Part shown: piece by piece, positions 1-7,122 of the stretch
How the letters are laid out: each line of letters begins with the position of its first letter
Numbering within the stretch: position 1 is the stretch's first letter
Position numbers and translations under genes: made by a program
Source: RGIG464 sp045643185
GTDB lineage: Bacteria; Myxococcota_A; Bradymonadia; UBA4248
Length of the DNA: 22,899 bases
NCBI GenBank assembly: GCA_045643185.1
Contig: JAZUKH010000262.1
Coordinates: 1-22,899, forward strand
Direction: 5' to 3'
Notes under the pieces: generated by a model
Database searches by the model: none
What the model saw: the letters and a program-made list of their open reading frames with translations, nothing else
What the model was told of the DNA's origin: nothing

Positions 1-88
1 AAGTAAAATGGGTAAATGATCGCATCAAACCTCCGTATGAGTAGCTGTTCAAATCATCATACACCGGATTGATGCGGTCTTTCTTCAT
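1..88 (-). CDS. possible 5' end of a gene running off the left edge
   Basis: On the minus strand an ATG at 88-86 opens a frame that stays open to the window edge. It reads MKKDRINPVYDDLNSYSYGG and then about nine more residues. An in-frame ATG lies three codons earlier (97-95). No clear Shine-Dalgarno sequence precedes either start, and the frame also stays open upstream into the adjacent repeat, so openness alone is weak evidence. No family is recognised. The amino-acid composition looks protein-like, but under 35 codons are visible. Confidence 0.28.
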   Translation of the reverse strand, partial: MKKDRINPVYDDLNSYSYGGLMRSFTHFT

Positions 89-118
89 TTTATGCATTTG
101 AAACGATAATCTGCCGTC

Positions 119-165
119 TCCCCCTACGCGGCTATTTCGTAAACGAAATACGCCGCTACCCCCTC
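119..165 (-). repeat. bulged palindromic repeat, copy A
   Basis: Imperfect palindrome. Arms GCGGC-TATTTCG (128-139) and CGAAATA-C-GCCGC (144-156) close a TAAA loop, with one unpaired C at 151. C-rich flanks (CCCCCTA and TACCCCC) lie on both sides. Read on the minus strand, a GTAG tetranucleotide sits at the 5' foot of the hairpin, as in REP elements mobilised by RAYT (TnpA_REP) transposases. The same element recurs inverted at 753-800, and with a nested insert at 10042-10127. No transposase is encoded in the window. Confidence 0.8.
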
Positions 166-178
166 GAAAGAAACGGGG

Positions 179-212
179 CCACGCGTCTCTACTTGGTTCC
201 ACGCGTCTCGAC
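179..212. repeat. direct repeat of a CCACGCGTCTC(T/G)AC motif
   Basis: Two 14-bp copies (179-192 and 199-212) differ at one base and are 20 bp apart, start to start. The reverse complement, GTAGAGACGCGTGG, belongs to a motif group seen again near 8129, 10165 and 21796. It lies in non-coding DNA about 200 bp upstream of trxA. Function unknown. Confidence 0.6.
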
Positions 213-391
213 AGAAATACGAATCTCTACACACGGGCGCCCTAAAATGGTGTATACAGACGCCCCCCGTTGGTGGGTAAAGTCATCGCCATTGGCTCGT
301 TGGTCTTCACAAAACGCCTCGTGACATACCTACTTTCGGTGCATTACCAAATTTTTTACCCGCATTGGACGACCTTTTGAGGCGCCGTTTT
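213..391. other. non-coding leader region upstream of trxA
   Basis: No convincing gene is seen on either strand between the repeats and the trxA ribosome-binding site. The trxA promoter should lie here, but I could not pick out a good -35/-10 pair. The only candidate (GTGACA near 321 with a 17-bp spacer) has a poor -10. Confidence 0.4.
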
Positions 392-407
392 AAGGAGATC
401 TGATTCT

Positions 408-731
408 ATGGCCAGCAACAACATTGTGAATTTGAATGACGACAATTTTATGTCTGAAGTGCTTCGTTCGGACAAGCCCGTCATCATTGACTTCTGGGCT
501 ACGTGGTGTGGTCCGTGTCGCGCGCTGTCACCCTCGATCGACGCCATCGCCGACGAATATGCAGGCAAGCTCAAAGTCTGCAAAGTCAACGTCGACGAAT
601 CCTCGATCGCCGGTAAATTCGGTGTTCAATCCATCCCCGTCGTCGTTGCCATCAAAGACGGTGGCGAAATCGGCCGCGTCATCGGCAATTACCCCGGCAA
701 AGTCCGCGACCTCGTGGCTTCACTTTTCTAA
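408..731 (+). CDS. trxA: thioredoxin
   Basis: Classic small cytoplasmic thioredoxin of 107 residues, the usual family length. It reduces protein disulfides (for example in ribonucleotide reductase, PAPS reductase and Msr enzymes) and is recycled by thioredoxin reductase. The active site WCGPC is at residues 33-37, after the FWATW strand. The conserved cis-proline is Pro77 in SIPVV, and the buried Asp28 in IIDFW is present. There is no signal peptide. AAGGAG at 392-397 is placed well for the ATG at 408. A bulged palindrome follows the stop, so the gene may be monocistronic. The family assignment is very secure; which of several thioredoxins this is in the cell cannot be told. Confidence 0.96.
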   Translation: MASNNIVNLNDDNFMSEVLRSDKPVIIDFWATWCGPCRALSPSIDAIADEYAGKLKVCKVNVDESSIAGKFGVQSIPVVVAIKDGGEIGRVIGNYPGKVRDLVASLF

Positions 732-752
732 GTTCCAAGGCCCCTGCCAGGC

Positions 753-800
753 GAGGGGGTCGCGGCGTATTTCGTTTACGAAATAGCCGCGCAGGGGGAA
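753..800 (+). repeat. bulged palindromic repeat, copy B (inverted relative to A)
   Basis: Near-identical reverse complement of copy A. Arms GCGGC (762-766), unpaired G767 and TATTTCG (768-774); loop TTTA; then CGAAATA-GCCGC (779-790), flanked by G-rich runs. The only core difference is GTCG instead of GTAG at the 5' foot. It lies 22 bp past the trxA stop, where it could act as a 3'-end stabiliser or weak terminator, but there is no U-tract. Confidence 0.8.
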
Positions 801-878
801 ACTTCCCCCTCCCCAAAAATAAAATGATCGTCGCCGCTTCACGCTAAACCTTAATTTTCTAAATTTTCACACACAGCC

Positions 879-1160
879 ATGATCAAAACCACGCTTCTCA
901 ACCTATTTTTCGGCGCCTTTAACATCGCGAACTTCTGGAAAATGGACTACATCAATCGATGGGATCTTCATATCACCGATTTTTGGGTTCCGGCGATCGT
1001 CGGCATCATTTTCCTGATCTGCTGTGTTCAGGCATTGTCAAAGAAAAAGATTTTTCTCGTCATCCTTTACTTTGTTCTGTTTGCCGCCTGCTTTGGCGTC
1101 ATCGGCATGGGGAGCGAATCAACGGCGATCAACGCCGTCGAAGGACTCGTCGGTCACTAA
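879..1160 (+). CDS. small two-helix membrane protein, function unknown
   Basis: A 93-residue protein with two predicted transmembrane segments at about residues 36-54 (VPAIVGIIFLICCVQ) and 57-77 (KIFLVILYFVLFAACFG), joined by a SKKK turn. The N-terminal part is aromatic and amphipathic. No family is recognised. No good Shine-Dalgarno precedes ATG 879; an in-frame ATG at 942 is an alternative but would remove only the N-terminal arm. It is codirectional with trxA and with the secreted NTF2-like gene 32 bp downstream, so co-transcription is plausible. The frame ends cleanly and the hydrophobic pattern is coherent, which supports a real gene. Confidence 0.6.
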   Translation: MIKTTLLNLFFGAFNIANFWKMDYINRWDLHITDFWVPAIVGIIFLICCVQALSKKKIFLVILYFVLFAACFGVIGMGSESTAINAVEGLVGH

Positions 1161-1192
1161 CCTTTATTTTGTCCAGTCACGAGGGCATTTTT

Positions 1193-1708
1193 ATGCGCAC
1201 ATCCCTATTTATCACGCCATTTTTGGTGTTTTTGCCCATTGCCGCTTTTGCGCAGGATAAAGACGACGACCTCAAACCAGACGAGCTCGAACACATCGAG
1301 AAGTCGGAAGTGGTCGACCCGAGTGCCCAAGTCGAGGCGCAGAACCCCGAAGCCGCGGCCGAGATCCGTCAATTCGTTACCGAACACGTCGCGCACGCGA
1401 ATAGCAAAGACATTGACGTCTATCTCAACGACTTTTTCATGGAACGACAGCGCCGACCGGACCTGCTGCGCGAATATTCCGAGCGCGCCATGGCCCTCAA
1501 AGACCTGTCTATCGAACTGCGCGCGATCGAATTCGTTCAGATCCAACAGAATGCCGCGACGCTCCACACGCGTCAGATCTCGACCTACATCAACGACAAG
1601 AATGAACACGTCGTCGACGATGTTGTGTTGAGTTACCGACTTCTCCGCGACCAGGCGGGTGCCTGGAAAATTCTTTTGACCGAGCGACGGAGACTCACAG
1701 CCCAATGA
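1193..1708 (+). CDS. secreted NTF2-like (SnoaL/DUF4440-type) protein
   Basis: Starts at ATG 1193, where a clean signal peptide begins (MRTSLFITPFLVFLPIAAFA, predicted cut before Gln21). GAGG lies at 1181-1184. The open frame reaches back to 959, but those codons overlap the preceding gene and lack protein-like character. The 171-residue product has an acidic linker (about 22-52), then a domain of about 115 residues: helices (AAEIRQFVTEHVAHANSKDI), a conserved-looking DVYLNDFF segment, and beta strands ending WKILLTERR. This order is typical of NTF2-like/SnoaL folds. The substrate is unknown. The stop overlaps the next start (ATGA, 1705-1708), so it is translationally coupled to the periplasmic DsbA-like lipoprotein. 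The fold call is from pattern only. Confidence 0.7.
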   Translation: MRTSLFITPFLVFLPIAAFAQDKDDDLKPDELEHIEKSEVVDPSAQVEAQNPEAAAEIRQFVTEHVAHANSKDIDVYLNDFFMERQRRPDLLREYSERAMALKDLSIELRAIEFVQIQQNAATLHTRQISTYINDKNEHVVDDVVLSYRLLRDQAGAWKILLTERRRLTAQ

Positions 1709-2874
1709 AATTATCTTCTACCCTGTTTATGCTCGTTCTGACGCCATGGCTCGCCACGGCCTGTGCGGCGCAATCCAGCAACCTCGTTCCGGATGCACTC
1801 ACCGGTTCCCAGAACGACAGTTTTGAACACATCGCCAAAAAGGTGAATAACCCCTGCGCGGAGCCGGAACTTGAGGCCTATGCCTCGCTCAACGACTTGC
1901 TGGCTGCCCAAAAGACCTGTCACGAAGCCTGGCTGATCAGCGAGACCATTTCTTTCTTCATCCAGGCGGGTTACAGCGACGAAGACGTGTTGAGTGTCGC
2001 CAAAACAGAGGCGCGCAACCTTGCGGCCCCCGCGTCTTTTGAACTCACGGATCGCCCCAAAAAAGGCCCTGACAACGCGCCTGTACAGATCGTCGTTTTT
2101 AGCGATTTTCAATGTCCGTACTGCGCCCGCGGCGCCCAGACGCTCGAACGCATTGCCGAGGATTACCCCGAAGACACGCAAATCATCTTCAAACATCTGC
2201 CCCTCATCAATATGCACCCAGAGGCGCTTCCCGCCGCCATGTGTGCCGCCTACGCCAATACCAAAGACAAGTTCTGGCAGATCCACGACAAACTCTTTGA
2301 AAATCAAAAAGAGCTGTCGCCCGCCTACATCTCAAAAATCGTAGAAAATGACCTCGGTGCGACCATTGAAGACATTTATAATGAAACAAATGGTCACGAT
2401 TACGGCATGACCATCGTAGAAGACATGGAGGATGCCGAAAAAGCCCACGTTCATGGCACTCCGACCTTCTTTATTAACGGCGTCCTTGTCGAAGGCGGCC
2501 TCTCGTACAAACGCCTTGCCCACCGCATCGACGCTGAAAAAACGGCTCCAAAGCCTGCAAGCGCTTCGGCGAGGGCACGACATCGCGCTAAAATACTCGC
2601 CGCATGCCCTTACGACAACGAAACGCTCAAAAATATCTACGAGCTGTTGACCACGAATGGCAAAGAACGCGTCACGAACATCGCCAGCGAGCTTCCCTGT
2701 CCATGTCCTAATGCCCGCGGAAACCTCCACGAATGCGTCAATAACGAAAACGTTTGCACCTATGCCAACGAACTCCTCGAACGCATCATGGAACGCGTCA
2801 ATGAGGGCGTTGACAACGACAAACTGCTCGACGAGGTTCAATCCATGCTCATCAAGGCGCGGCTCGGCGAATAA
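1705..2874 (+). CDS. lipoprotein with DsbA-type thioredoxin domain (CPYC) flanked by Cys-containing helical segments
   Basis: 389 residues. The signal peptide ends in LATAC, giving a likely lipidated Cys20. Residues about 110-280 form a DsbA/Thioredoxin_4 domain with CPYC at 137-140 (in FSDFQCPYC) and the cis-Pro loop GTPTFFING at 251-259, the layout of DsbA/DsbG and BdbD-like oxidoreductases. It should act in thiol-disulfide exchange outside the cytoplasm. On each side lies a helical segment. The N-terminal one has Cys51 and Cys72, followed by FIQAGYSDEDVL (85-96). The C-terminal one has Cys301, CPC (332-334), Cys344 and Cys351, followed by RVNEGVDNDKLLDEV (364-378). Both resemble the CcmH pattern (LRCxxC, then helix-G-x-S/D-D-x-x-V). 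The start overlaps the preceding stop. The thioredoxin-fold call is secure; the CcmH-like reading is inference. Confidence 0.85.
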   Translation: MKLSSTLFMLVLTPWLATACAAQSSNLVPDALTGSQNDSFEHIAKKVNNPCAEPELEAYASLNDLLAAQKTCHEAWLISETISFFIQAGYSDEDVLSVAKTEARNLAAPASFELTDRPKKGPDNAPVQIVVFSDFQCPYCARGAQTLERIAEDYPEDTQIIFKHLPLINMHPEALPAAMCAAYANTKDKFWQIHDKLFENQKELSPAYISKIVENDLGATIEDIYNETNGHDYGMTIVEDMEDAEKAHVHGTPTFFINGVLVEGGLSYKRLAHRIDAEKTAPKPASASARARHRAKILAACPYDNETLKNIYELLTTNGKERVTNIASELPCPCPNARGNLHECVNNENVCTYANELLERIMERVNEGVDNDKLLDEVQSMLIKARLGE

Positions 2875-2983
2875 CCCAGTTCAGTACCGACACGCCACGC
2901 TTCGACACGGCCTGTCGGCACAAAATACGCCTTGAACGCTCGCCCTTATGTCGCAGGCACGACCTGGCCTGTCAAAAAAACTC

Positions 2984-3010
2984 TTGCAGATTCAAAATAT
3001 GGGGAATAAT
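2984..3010 (+). promoter_or_regulatory. weak sigma-70-type promoter candidate for the lipoprotein gene at 3112
   Basis: TTGCAG (2984-2989) and AATAAT (3005-3010) are separated by only 15 bp, which is short. It is the most AT-rich spot upstream of the gene and precedes the inverted repeat at 3024-3045. Low confidence. Confidence 0.25.
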
Positions 3011-3023
3011 AAAACCCACATGT

Positions 3024-3045
3024 CGGTTAATCATAGACTTAACCG
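3024..3045. promoter_or_regulatory. perfect inverted repeat CGGTTAA-N8-TTAACCG
   Basis: Two 7-bp arms (3024-3030 and 3039-3045) around an 8-bp centre, 67 bp before the start of the lipoprotein gene and just after the candidate -10. The size fits a dimeric repressor or activator operator; a leader hairpin is the alternative. No regulator is encoded next to it. Confidence 0.4.
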
Positions 3046-3111
3046 TCTTTGCGTCCACTTGTTGGCAGCAAAGCTTTACTCAATTCTTAACCCATCGCGA
3101 GTACGAAGAAT

Positions 3112-3843
3112 ATGAAAAACACGCGCTATACCGCACTTATCTGTCTGTTTAGCTTGATTGCCCTCATGGCATCAGCCTGTGCTTCCGTCAGCTCGATGCA
3201 GACGCCTGGCGTCGTTCCGCAGGGAGAAGTTCGTTGGGCGATCAGCTCCTCCGGCGCCGGTGGTGCTGGCAATAATACGGAATCCGATTCGCCTTCCAAG
3301 ATCAGCACGTCCGCCGATCCGAACTTTGAAGCAAGCGTTCGTTATGGTGCGGCTGAAAACTTCGATATCGGTCTTAAAATCAACTTTGCGGGTGCCCAGA
3401 TCAGCGGCAAATACCAATTCATGAAAGGGGATTTTGACCTGGCTCTTGGTCTTGAAGCTGGTTATCAATACATTCGTACGAATGGCACCGACACGCCTGA
3501 CACGCACGTGATCGAACTCCAGGTGCCGCTTCTCATGGAATACCACTTCAATCCGTATGTCGGTTTGGCCTTTGGTCCCAAATTCCTTGGCATTTACGCC
3601 ATCGATTCGGACAACAGCGCCGTTTACAAATCCGGCTGCGACAGCAATGACTGCCGCGACGACATTTGGGGCATCTCCGGTCTTTACACCGGCATCATGA
3701 TCGGTATGCCGCTCCGCTTGACCGAAGGCATCTGGTTCATGCCTGAAATCAACGTCTATGGCAACGCCTACGACAGCAACGAAGATTCGTTCACGCATGT
3801 GTTGTGGCAAGCCGGCGTGTCTGTCTTCTTTGGCGGTCTCTAA
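3112..3843 (+). CDS. outer-membrane beta-barrel-like lipoprotein
   Basis: 243 residues. The lipoprotein signal (hydrophobic core LICLFSLIALM, then ASAC) gives lipidated Cys23. After a Ser/Gly-rich stretch (about 25-65), the body is a series of alternating amphipathic strands with aromatic ends: EASVRYGAAENFDIGLKI, GAQISGKYQF, FDLALGLEAGYQYI, VPLLMEYHFNPYVGLAFGPKF. The end, VLWQAGVSVFFGGL, is barrel-like. This looks like an eight-stranded outer-membrane barrel family. Cys residues near 179 and 184 (SGCDSNDC) may form a loop disulfide. Only a weak Shine-Dalgarno (GAAG) precedes ATG 3112. The gene is monocistronic, bounded by a strong terminator at 3869-3898. Function beyond outer-membrane location is unknown. 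Confidence 0.7.
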   Translation: MKNTRYTALICLFSLIALMASACASVSSMQTPGVVPQGEVRWAISSSGAGGAGNNTESDSPSKISTSADPNFEASVRYGAAENFDIGLKINFAGAQISGKYQFMKGDFDLALGLEAGYQYIRTNGTDTPDTHVIELQVPLLMEYHFNPYVGLAFGPKFLGIYAIDSDNSAVYKSGCDSNDCRDDIWGISGLYTGIMIGMPLRLTEGIWFMPEINVYGNAYDSNEDSFTHVLWQAGVSVFFGGL

Positions 3844-3868
3844 ACCAACCAGTCAAAACGTAAAAACT

Positions 3869-3898
3869 AAAAAAGCGGCGAATTTCGCCGCTTTTTTT
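3869..3898 (+). terminator. rho-independent terminator
   Basis: GCGGCGA (3875-3881), loop ATT, TCGCCGC (3885-3891), then seven T; an A-rich 5' side makes it usable from both directions. It closes the lipoprotein gene. The same GCGGCGA stem is used in the terminator at 7086-7115. Confidence 0.9.
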
Positions 3899-3919
3899 GT
3901 TTTTCTAAACAACCGAGAT

Positions 3920-3947
3920 CATGACGGAGCCATCAAGCTCCGTCATG
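3920..3947 (-). terminator. stem-loop at the 3' end of the STAS-protein gene
   Basis: Perfect 11-bp stem CATGACGGAGC / GCTCCGTCATG with a 6-nt loop, 6 bp past the stop of the minus-strand gene. No U-tract follows on that strand, so it may only stabilise the mRNA end, with the bidirectional terminator at 3869-3898 finishing transcription. Confidence 0.5.
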
Positions 3948-3952
3948 ACCGA

Positions 3953-5338
3953 TCAATCTTGAACGCAGATATAAACAATCAGCACGACGATGATAAGTAC
4001 GAGTGCAATGACCGCCAACGAAATGATGATCTTCTTATCCTGACTGCTGAGGGCGCCATCATTATTTGGGTTATAAGGCGCATAGTTATCGCTTGGCGAA
4101 GCCACCGGCGCGGGCGCAGAGACGGGTGTCGGGGCTGGCGCGGGCGCAGCGTTATAGGGATTTTCCATTTTGGGAGCAGCTGGCGCAGCGACGGGTGCAG
4201 GAGCTGGCGCGGCGACCGGTTTGACCTCATTCGGCACGACGTTTTCGGGCACAGTCGTATGTCCCGTCGTCTGAGGCAACTGCTGATAACCGAGGTTACC
4301 GGGTAGAGGCGGCTGCTCATGACGTTGGGGCGCAGCCGGTGTCGGCAGCATGGACGCAGGAGCCCCCATCGGTGACTGTGGTACACCAGGATTTGCAGCC
4401 GCCATCGGGTTCGGCGCGCCCAGCGTAGCCGGCGCACCAATGGAACTCGGACCCGTCATCGAGCCGGAGACGTTGCTGCCATAGTTCGCTGGAGCAGACA
4501 CGGGCGACAGACCAGACACCGATGCAGGACCAAAATTCGGACCGCTCGGACGACCGCCACCCAACACCCCGTAAATACCGGAAGGCGACGTTCTGGCGCT
4601 ATAGGCCGAATTCGGATTGACCACGGAGCCAATGCCGCTCAAGTTAGAATAACTCGAGTGTGGCATACCATAGACGTTGTTGATCGAGCTCGGCCCAGCC
4701 ATCGGCATGGAGCTTGGACCAGCCATCGGTGCCACATTGCGCATCGGATCAGGCATTGCCGTATCTTTGTGGGAAAGAACGGGCTGATGCGCCGCAGACT
4801 CCGGTAAGAAATACTGAATGACGGCCTGAATGTCGTCCGCCACCTGAAAATTCATGATACGAGGATCGTTTACGAACGTGAAATACGACTCTTCGAACTC
4901 GTCGAACTCCAACTCCACGCCGTCTTCTGCAAAGATCTTGGGCGCCCGGATCGGACGAGTCTGACGAAGATCCTCGGTAAAGAGCAAAACACGCTGTTCT
5001 TCACCCGTATCCGGATGAACATAGGGCGCATAAAAACTGTGAATAAAAGAGTCGGCTGCAAAGTTTGTAACCATGTTCGCCTGGGCAACGACAGCCGGCG
5101 AGCAACGAAGAAGAATGACTTGTAGCCCAAGTGCCTGGATCTGGTTCAGCCAGTTCACCCAGTCACGAACACCGCACGAATTGATGCGGTCAAGCTCCGC
5201 CATATCGATCAAAAGGAGACGACCCTGGATCTGAGAAAGGAGGTTTACCAAAAGGTTATCCTCATCCAGGACGCCGCGAAGCTTCAAATACGTATAACCA
5301 TTCCCAACCTGAAGCGTTGGAATGAATTTACTTTCCAT
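3953..5338 (-). CDS. STAS-domain protein with Pro/Ala/Ser-rich linker and C-terminal membrane anchor
   Basis: 461 residues in three parts. (1) Residues about 5-105 fit a STAS domain (anti-sigma-factor antagonist type): strand YTYLKLRGVLDEDNL, then LLLIDMAELDRINSCGVRDW. Asn53-Ser54-Cys55-Gly56 aligns with the D-S-S-G motif of SpoIIAA; the phosphorylatable Ser is kept and the Asp is replaced by Asn. An acidic region follows (about 120-180). (2) Residues about 185-430 are low complexity (repeated MAGPSS, PAPAPV and similar). (3) KKIIISLAVIALVLIIVVL (about 435-455) is a single transmembrane helix near the C-terminus, so the protein should be tail-anchored with STAS in the cytoplasm. STAS modules usually bind an anti-sigma kinase or sit in stressosome-like switches; no partner kinase or phosphatase is nearby. 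No strong Shine-Dalgarno precedes ATG 5338. Confidence 0.82.
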   Translation of the reverse strand: MESKFIPTLQVGNGYTYLKLRGVLDEDNLLVNLLSQIQGRLLLIDMAELDRINSCGVRDWVNWLNQIQALGLQVILLRCSPAVVAQANMVTNFAADSFIHSFYAPYVHPDTGEEQRVLLFTEDLRQTRPIRAPKIFAEDGVELEFDEFEESYFTFVNDPRIMNFQVADDIQAVIQYFLPESAAHQPVLSHKDTAMPDPMRNVAPMAGPSSMPMAGPSSINNVYGMPHSSYSNLSGIGSVVNPNSAYSARTSPSGIYGVLGGGRPSGPNFGPASVSGLSPVSAPANYGSNVSGSMTGPSSIGAPATLGAPNPMAAANPGVPQSPMGAPASMLPTPAAPQRHEQPPLPGNLGYQQLPQTTGHTTVPENVVPNEVKPVAAPAPAPVAAPAAPKMENPYNAAPAPAPTPVSAPAPVASPSDNYAPYNPNNDGALSSQDKKIIISLAVIALVLIIVVLIVYICVQD

Positions 5339-5451
5339 AGGTTTTATACCATCACTTTAACATAGCATTTGCCAAAAAATTGTGGCCAACAGACTACTAC
5401 CTTTTATCCTAACACAAACACAACTTTTTTTTGCATTTATTTCCCATACGA

Positions 5452-5480
5452 TTGACGATAATTTGCAGTTTTCGTAAACT
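5452..5480 (+). promoter_or_regulatory. sigma-70-type promoter for the SPFH/NfeD pair
   Basis: TTGACG (5452-5457), 17-bp spacer, TAAACT (5475-5480). Transcription would start near 5487, about 46 bp before ATG 5533. Confidence 0.5.
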
Positions 5481-5532
5481 GTGGTGCGCTTTTGCGCATA
5501 TATCTATTTTTTTCACCAGGAGCCATATACTT

Positions 5533-6510
5533 ATGCCACTCATCATTATCCTTATTGTCGCTGCCATCGTCTTCCTCGCCTTTACCTTCCGCATCGTCCC
5601 CCAGTCCGAACGCTGGGTCATCGAAAAGATCGGACGCTATAGCTGCACCTGGGATGCCGGTATTCACGTACACATTCCATTCATCAACCGTGTGGCGCGC
5701 AAAGTCTCTACCAAAGAGCTGCCCATGGACATACCGCCTCAGCCCGTCATTACGAAAGATAACGTTACGATCGCTGTCGACTCGTTCGTTTTCTATCGCA
5801 TCACCGACGCCAAGCTTTTCACCTACGGCATCGACAACTTCGACCAGGCCATGGGCACCCTGACCGTGTCGACACTGCGTAACATCATTGGTAACCTCGA
5901 CCTCGAAGGCTGCCTCACCAGCCGCGACGAGATCAACAAGCGCATCACGGCCGAACTCGACCAGGCAACCGACCGCTGGGGCGTCAAGGTCATCCGCGTT
6001 GAAATCAAGAACATCACGCCGCCGCGTGACATTCAACAGGCCATGGACCGCCAGATGAAAGCCGATCGTGAAAAACGTGAAAAGATCATCAACGCTGAAG
6101 GTGATCGTAAGGCACGTCTTGAAAAAGCTCAGGCTGACAAAGAAGCTCAGCTCCTCAAAGCCGAAGCCGACAAAGAATCTGCGCTCATGAGCGCCGAAGC
6201 TGCCAAGCTGCACACCATCAAGGCCGCTGAAGCCGACAAAGCTGCCGTGCTGCTCGCCGCTGAAGCCCAAAAGGAATCCCGTGTTCTCGCCGCGCAGGCC
6301 GAAGCCGAAGCCATCATCGCCCTCGGCAAAGCCCAAGCCGAAGCACTCCGTCTTCTCAACGAAGCCTCGCCCAGCGACGCCGTGCTCCGTCTCAAAGCCT
6401 GCGAAGCCCTCATCGAAGCCTCCAAAGGCGAAGCCAACAAGGTCATCATTCCTTCTGAAATCGCGTCTGCCGTCAGCCTCGTTTCGAGCGTCAAAGAAAG
6501 CCTCAAATAG
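5533..6510 (+). CDS. qmcA: SPFH/stomatin-family membrane protein (QmcA type)
   Basis: 325 residues from ATG 5533, chosen because AGGAG (5518-5522) precedes it and the protein then begins directly with the expected N-terminal membrane helix (PLIIILIVAAIVFLAFTF). The longer frame from 5431 adds residues that fit no family pattern. An SPFH/band-7 domain follows (about 20-175: VPQSERWVIEKIGRY, DIPPQPVITKDNVTIAVD, RVEIKNITPPRDIQQAM). Next is an Ala/Glu/Lys-rich coiled coil (about 176-275) and a short tail. SPFH proteins form large ring assemblies on membrane microdomains and are paired with NfeD-like proteins, as in E. coli qmcA-ybbJ. The NfeD-like gene begins 15 bp downstream here, which strengthens the call. 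Confidence 0.9.
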   Translation: MPLIIILIVAAIVFLAFTFRIVPQSERWVIEKIGRYSCTWDAGIHVHIPFINRVARKVSTKELPMDIPPQPVITKDNVTIAVDSFVFYRITDAKLFTYGIDNFDQAMGTLTVSTLRNIIGNLDLEGCLTSRDEINKRITAELDQATDRWGVKVIRVEIKNITPPRDIQQAMDRQMKADREKREKIINAEGDRKARLEKAQADKEAQLLKAEADKESALMSAEAAKLHTIKAAEADKAAVLLAAEAQKESRVLAAQAEAEAIIALGKAQAEALRLLNEASPSDAVLRLKACEALIEASKGEANKVIIPSEIASAVSLVSSVKESLK

Positions 6511-6525
6511 ACCAGGTAAATCATC

Positions 6526-6993
6526 ATGTCTGAAATTTTCGCAAGTTATGGCCCACTGATCTTTTGGATCGGGCTCGCCGTATTTGCCGGCATCGTCGAA
6601 GGCATGACAGCAGCCGTCGTCAGCGTCTGGTTTGTTGTTGGCGCCATCGTCGGTGCCATCGCCTTCGGCCTGGGTGCACCACTCTGGCTACAGATCGCAC
6701 TCGCCGTTGTCTCATGCGGCGCATGTATCGGCGTCGTTCGAAAATTCTGCCTCGGCACCGAAAAATCAAACAAAGAAGCTCTCGCGCTCGATAACTACGC
6801 GGGGACCATCGAATCCAAACGCGGCGTGGTCTCACAAACCATTCATGCCGGTGACATCGGACAGGTCAAAATTGAAGGCGAGTATTGGCGAGCACGCTCA
6901 TTTGACGACAGATCGACCATCGAAGAAAATACACAGATCATCGTCTACAAAGTCGACGGAACCACCTGCATTGTGGCGCCTGCCGAGGAATGA
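6526..6993 (+). CDS. NfeD-like membrane protein, partner of the SPFH protein
   Basis: 155 residues: three predicted transmembrane helices (about 9-28, 30-49 and 53-73), then a C-terminal beta domain of about 70 residues (DNYAGTIESKRGVV, GQVKIEGEYWRARS, ENTQIIVYKVDGTTCIVAP). This is the short NfeD (YbbJ) architecture with a cytoplasmic or periplasmic OB-fold and no protease domain. The OB-fold is thought to contact the SPFH partner. It starts 15 bp after qmcA and shares its transcript. The Shine-Dalgarno is weak (AGG at 6514-6516). The transcript ends at the terminator at 7086-7115. Confidence 0.88.
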   Translation: MSEIFASYGPLIFWIGLAVFAGIVEGMTAAVVSVWFVVGAIVGAIAFGLGAPLWLQIALAVVSCGACIGVVRKFCLGTEKSNKEALALDNYAGTIESKRGVVSQTIHAGDIGQVKIEGEYWRARSFDDRSTIEENTQIIVYKVDGTTCIVAPAEE

Positions 6994-7008
6994 TCGTTCG
7001 ATAAACTC

Positions 7009-7051
7009 GTTTTTTTCTCACGCGTCATTTTCGGCGCGTGAGAAGAAAAAC
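7009..7051. other. long stem-loop after the NfeD-like gene
   Basis: GTTTTTTTCTCACGCG (7009-7024) pairs with CGCGTGAGAA-G-AAAAAC (7035-7051), one bulged G, 10-nt loop. The T run lies in the 5' arm rather than after the stem, so this is not a standard intrinsic terminator on either strand. Confidence 0.5.
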
Positions 7052-7085
7052 AACATTCACGACGCACGAACAGACACGAAAAACA

Positions 7086-7115
7086 AAAAAAAAGCGGCGA
7101 TCTTCGCCGCTTTTT
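7086..7115. terminator. bidirectional terminator between convergent genes
   Basis: GCGGCGA (7094-7100), loop TCT, TCGCCGC (7104-7110), with A-rich DNA before and T-rich DNA after. It serves the NfeD-like gene (+) and the RodZ-like gene (-), whose stop is at 7123. Confidence 0.9.
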
Positions 7116-7122
7116 CTTTATT

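Noticed and set aside
959..1192. upstream in-frame part of the NTF2-like gene
   Set aside because: It overlaps the preceding membrane-protein gene and lacks protein-like character. A signal peptide starts at 1193.
3758..4306. 182-residue plus-strand frame opposite the STAS protein
   Set aside because: Arg/His/Asp-rich antisense of the Pro/Ala linker, crossing two terminator hairpins.
5431..5532. longer N-terminus for the SPFH protein
   Set aside because: The extension lies over the likely promoter and leader; AGGAG and the membrane helix both point to ATG 5533.
5437..6336. 299-residue minus-strand frame opposite qmcA
   Set aside because: The plus strand encodes a clear SPFH protein. The antisense frame is a by-product of codon bias in an Ala/Glu/Lys-rich coiled coil.
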